Assembly: GCA_036555035.1 (NCBI GenBank)
Contig: DATBMB010000174.1
Span: 1-64,000 of the forward strand
DNA: 64,000 bases
Direction: 5' to 3'
Source: SG8-41 sp036555035
GTDB lineage: Bacteria; Pseudomonadota; Gammaproteobacteria; Burkholderiales; SG8-41
Part shown: piece after piece, positions 61,846-64,000 of the stretch
Layout of the letters: every line of letters starts with the position of its first letter
How positions within the stretch are numbered: position 1 is the stretch's first letter
Notes under the pieces: model-generated
The model's input: the letters and a program-made list of their open reading frames with translations, nothing else
Told to the model about the DNA's origin: nothing
Databases searched by the model: none
Made by a program: the position numbers and the translations under genes

Positions 61846-63024
61846 ATGATCCGCACACCCGCCGTCCGCACCGTCCTCGCATTTGCGGTCGCCCTTGTTC
61901 TGGCGGGCTGCGGGAGGGAGGCGCCCAGGACTTCGGGAGCCGCCACGGTCAGAATCGGCGCCGCCTCGCCTCTGACCGGGCCGCAAGCGCACATCGGCAT
62001 CGACATCCGCAACGGCGTCGCGCTCGCCATCGAGGACGCGAACGCAGCGAACGTGGAGATCGGCGGCCGGAAAGTGCAGTTCGAGCTCATCGCGGAGGAC
62101 GACGAGGCCAATCCGACCAAGGCGACGACGGTGGCGCAGAAGCTCGTCGATTCGAAGGTGGCCGGGGTCGTGGGCCACTTCAACTCCGGCGCGTCGATCC
62201 CGGCCTCCAAGATCTACTCGGATGCGGGCATCCCGCAGATCTCGCCCTCGTCCACCAATCCGAAATATACCCAGCAGGGCTTCAAGACCACGTTCCGCGT
62301 CGTGGCGCACGACGACCAGCAGGGCCCGACGCTCGGAAGATTCGCGCTCGACAAGCTCAAGGCCAGGTCCATCGCGGTGATCGACGACAGCACCGCCTAT
62401 GGCCAGGGCCTCGCCGACGCCTTCGCCGCCACGGTCAAGGCCGGCGGCGCGAAGGTCGTCGCCCGCGAGCACACGACCGACAAGGACACCGACTTCAAGG
62501 CGATCCTCACGCGGATCCGCGGCCGCAAGCCCGACCTCGTGATGTTCGGCGGCATCGACCCGCAGGCCGGCCCGATGGTGAAACAGATGGCCGAGCTCGG
62601 CATCAAGGCGAAATTCATGGGCGGCGACGGCATGCAGACGCCGAACTTCATCAAGCTCGCCGGCGGCGCTTCGGAAGGCGCCATGGCCTCGATTCCGGGG
62701 CTGCCCAAGGAGACAATGCCCGGCGGCAAGGCGTTCCTGGAGAAATACAAGGCGAAATACAAGGCGGAGGTGGAGCTGTTCGCGCCCATGGGCTACGATG
62801 CGGTGATGGTGTTCATCGACGCCATGAAGCGGGCGGGCTCCACCGAGCCCGCGAAGTTCCTGCCGGAACTCGGCAAGACCCGCTACCAGGGCGTGATCGG
62901 GCCCATCGCGTTCGACGGCAAGGGCGACCTCGTCAACGGCCCGATCACCATCTACGTCGTGAAGGGCGGCAAGTGGCAGGCGCTGGAGACGGTGACGCCC
63001 GGCGCCGGCGGAGCAAAAAAATAG
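61846..63024 (+). CDS. Branched-chain amino-acid-type ABC transporter substrate-binding lipoprotein
   Basis: The 392-aa protein has a lipoprotein signal (VLAGC lipobox around residue 22) and a LivK/type I periplasmic binding fold: IGAASPLTGPQAHIGIDIRNGV, FNSGASIPASKIYSDAG, DDSTAYGQGLADAF and FAPMGYDAVMVFIDAM. It delivers an amino acid or related amide or carboxylate to the LivHMGF-type permease encoded next. A CAGGAG ribosome binding site precedes the ATG. The ligand is not defined. Confidence 0.93.
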   Translation: MIRTPAVRTVLAFAVALVLAGCGREAPRTSGAATVRIGAASPLTGPQAHIGIDIRNGVALAIEDANAANVEIGGRKVQFELIAEDDEANPTKATTVAQKLVDSKVAGVVGHFNSGASIPASKIYSDAGIPQISPSSTNPKYTQQGFKTTFRVVAHDDQQGPTLGRFALDKLKARSIAVIDDSTAYGQGLADAFAATVKAGGAKVVAREHTTDKDTDFKAILTRIRGRKPDLVMFGGIDPQAGPMVKQMAELGIKAKFMGGDGMQTPNFIKLAGGASEGAMASIPGLPKETMPGGKAFLEKYKAKYKAEVELFAPMGYDAVMVFIDAMKRAGSTEPAKFLPELGKTRYQGVIGPIAFDGKGDLVNGPITIYVVKGGKWQALETVTPGAGGAKK

Positions 63025-63065
63025 TCCCCCCGACCGCCCCGGCGACGGCCGGAATCCTGCACGAT

Positions 63066-63090
63066 GAACGGCACCCGCGCGGTGCCGTTC
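63066..63090 (+). other. Stable hairpin between the binding-protein and permease genes
   Basis: A perfect 10-bp stem (GAACGGCACC/GGTGCCGTTC) with a CGCGC loop is followed by only TTA. It probably protects the binding-protein mRNA 3' end and lowers read-through to the permease gene, a frequent arrangement in ABC operons. Confidence 0.75.
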
Positions 63091-63104
63091 TTACATGAGC
63101 GGCC

Positions 63105-64000
63105 GTGGACATCTTCCTCCAGCAGATCGTCAACGGCCTGGTGCTCGGCAGCATCTACGCGCTCGTTGCCCTGGGCTACACCATGGTCTACGGGATCCTC
63201 GGGCTCATCAACTTCGCCCACGGCGACATCTGCATGATCGGCGCGCTGACAGCGCTCACGGTGGCGGGGGCGCTCGCGGCAATGGGGTTGCCGCCGCCGC
63301 TCGTGCTCGCCCTCTCCGCGGCTGCCGCCGTGGCCGTGTGCTGCGCGCTCGGCGTCTCCATCGAGCGCGTTGCCTACCGCCCGCTGCGGCGCGCGCCGCG
63401 GCTTGCCCCCCTCATCACCGCCATCGGCGTCTCCATCCTCCTGCAGTATTCGGCGGCGCTCGTCTGGGGCAAGCAGTACCTGTCGATGCCGGAGCTGGTG
63501 AGGCCGACCGAGATCGCGGTGGGCGGCGTGCACCTGACCGATCTGCAGGCGTTCATCTTTCTCCTCGCCTGCGCCATCATGGCGGGCCTGCTGTGGTTCA
63601 TCCGCTCGACCCGCGCGGGGCGCGCGATGCGGGCCACGGAGCAGAACCGGGACGTGGCGGGCCTGATGGGCGTCAACGTGAACCACGTCATAGCGATTAC
63701 CTTCCTGCTCGGCTCGGCGGTCGGCGCGATCGCCGGCATGATGGTGGTGCTCTACTACGGCATCGGCCACTACTTCATGGGCTTCATGCTGGGGCTGAAG
63801 GCGTTCACCGCCGCTGTGCTGGGCGGCATCGGCAACGTCGCGGGCGCGATGCTCGGAGGCCTGCTGCTGGGCGTCGTCGAGAGCCTCGCCACGGGCTACA
63901 TCGGCGACCTGACCGGGGGCGTCCTCGGCAGCAACTACCGCGACGTCTTCGCGTTCCTGGTTCTCATCCTCGTGCTGGTGTTCCGGCCCTCGGGGCTGCT
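63105..64000 (+). CDS. Branched-chain amino-acid-type ABC transporter permease, LivH family (3' end outside window)
   Basis: The first 298 residues are present. The protein has the LivH-type start FLQQIVNGLVLGSIYALVALGYTMVYGIL, then INFAHGDICMIGA and the cytoplasmic RATEQNRDVAGLMGVNV and AFTAAVLGGIGNVAGAMLGG motif that contacts the ATPase. About eight transmembrane helices are visible. The start is GTG at 63105. Genes for the second permease and the ATPases are expected beyond the window. Confidence 0.93.
   Translation, partial: MDIFLQQIVNGLVLGSIYALVALGYTMVYGILGLINFAHGDICMIGALTALTVAGALAAMGLPPPLVLALSAAAAVAVCCALGVSIERVAYRPLRRAPRLAPLITAIGVSILLQYSAALVWGKQYLSMPELVRPTEIAVGGVHLTDLQAFIFLLACAIMAGLLWFIRSTRAGRAMRATEQNRDVAGLMGVNVNHVIAITFLLGSAVGAIAGMMVVLYYGIGHYFMGFMLGLKAFTAAVLGGIGNVAGAMLGGLLLGVVESLATGYIGDLTGGVLGSNYRDVFAFLVLILVLVFRPSGL

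Overview
The window is a GC-rich (about two-thirds G+C by eye), densely coded chromosomal segment. It most resembles an uncultured or little-studied betaproteobacterium. The evidence is gene order and gene families, not a database search: cutA-dsbD-tlpA-aroQ-accB-accC-prmA-DUF3426, hemA-prfA-prmC-grxD, argH divergent from algZ-algR-hemC-hemD-hemX-hemY (a layout also known from Pseudomonas), a BPSS1780-type membrane protein, ubiD-ubiA, and a groES-groEL operon behind a CIRCE element. I see no phage, plasmid, transposase, rRNA or CRISPR array. No stretch longer than 300 bases lacks a gene; the longest gap is 41039-41330.

Layout. 1-5100: end of a FAD oxidoreductase, tRNA-Arg(CCG), a membrane-anchored cytochrome c5, apaH, an adenosine-kinase-like PfkB enzyme, mscL, a Gly/Pro-rich Spy-like periplasmic protein and gcvH. 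5097-12061 (minus): DUF3426 protein, prmA, accC, accB, aroQ, tlpA, dsbD and cutA, mixing fatty-acid synthesis and periplasmic thiol chemistry. 12175-14119 (plus): a 2Fe-2S/FAD reductase and a cation diffusion facilitator. 14116-20041 (minus): hemY, hemX, hemD, hemC and an AlgR/AlgZ-type two-component pair; argH and a fructosamine-kinase-family gene leave on the other strand. 22490-27152: a LacI regulator, xsc (sulfoacetaldehyde acetyltransferase), a membrane protein and a TauE-type exporter, which together suggest sulfonate dissimilation with sulfite export. 27202-31670: grxD, prmC, an EamA transporter, prfA and hemA.

31766-38882 is the most distinctive metabolic block. An IclR regulator sits between a minus-strand pair (a PrpB-type lyase and a D-2-hydroxyacid dehydrogenase) and its own plus-strand operon (two CaiB/BaiF CoA-transferases, a CitE-like CoA-ester lyase and a MaoC-type hydratase). 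The set is what would be needed to activate, hydrate and cleave a C4-C5 (possibly methyl-branched) dicarboxylic acid such as itaconate, mesaconate or citramalate. A perfect 21-bp palindrome in the divergent promoter region is a candidate operator.

38933-64000: a methyltransferase with an apparent signal peptide, a 3-hydroxyacyl-CoA dehydrogenase, tRNA-Phe, groEL-groES, an unrecognised 215-aa protein, bioA, dacB and an outer-membrane barrel protein, a small exported protein, ubiD-ubiA-recG, ridA with two acyl-CoA dehydrogenases, tRNA-Ala(CGC), a SapC-family protein, lgt divergent from ilvD, a DUF255 thioredoxin-fold protein, cytochrome c551, and the start of a branched-chain amino-acid-type ABC transporter cut by the window edge.

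Two kinds of non-coding repeat stand out: a ~120-bp element present twice (22368-22487 and 39813-39930) whose small hairpin shows compensatory changes, and heptamer (GTRAGCR) arrays in inverted arrangement, best seen between recG and ubiA.
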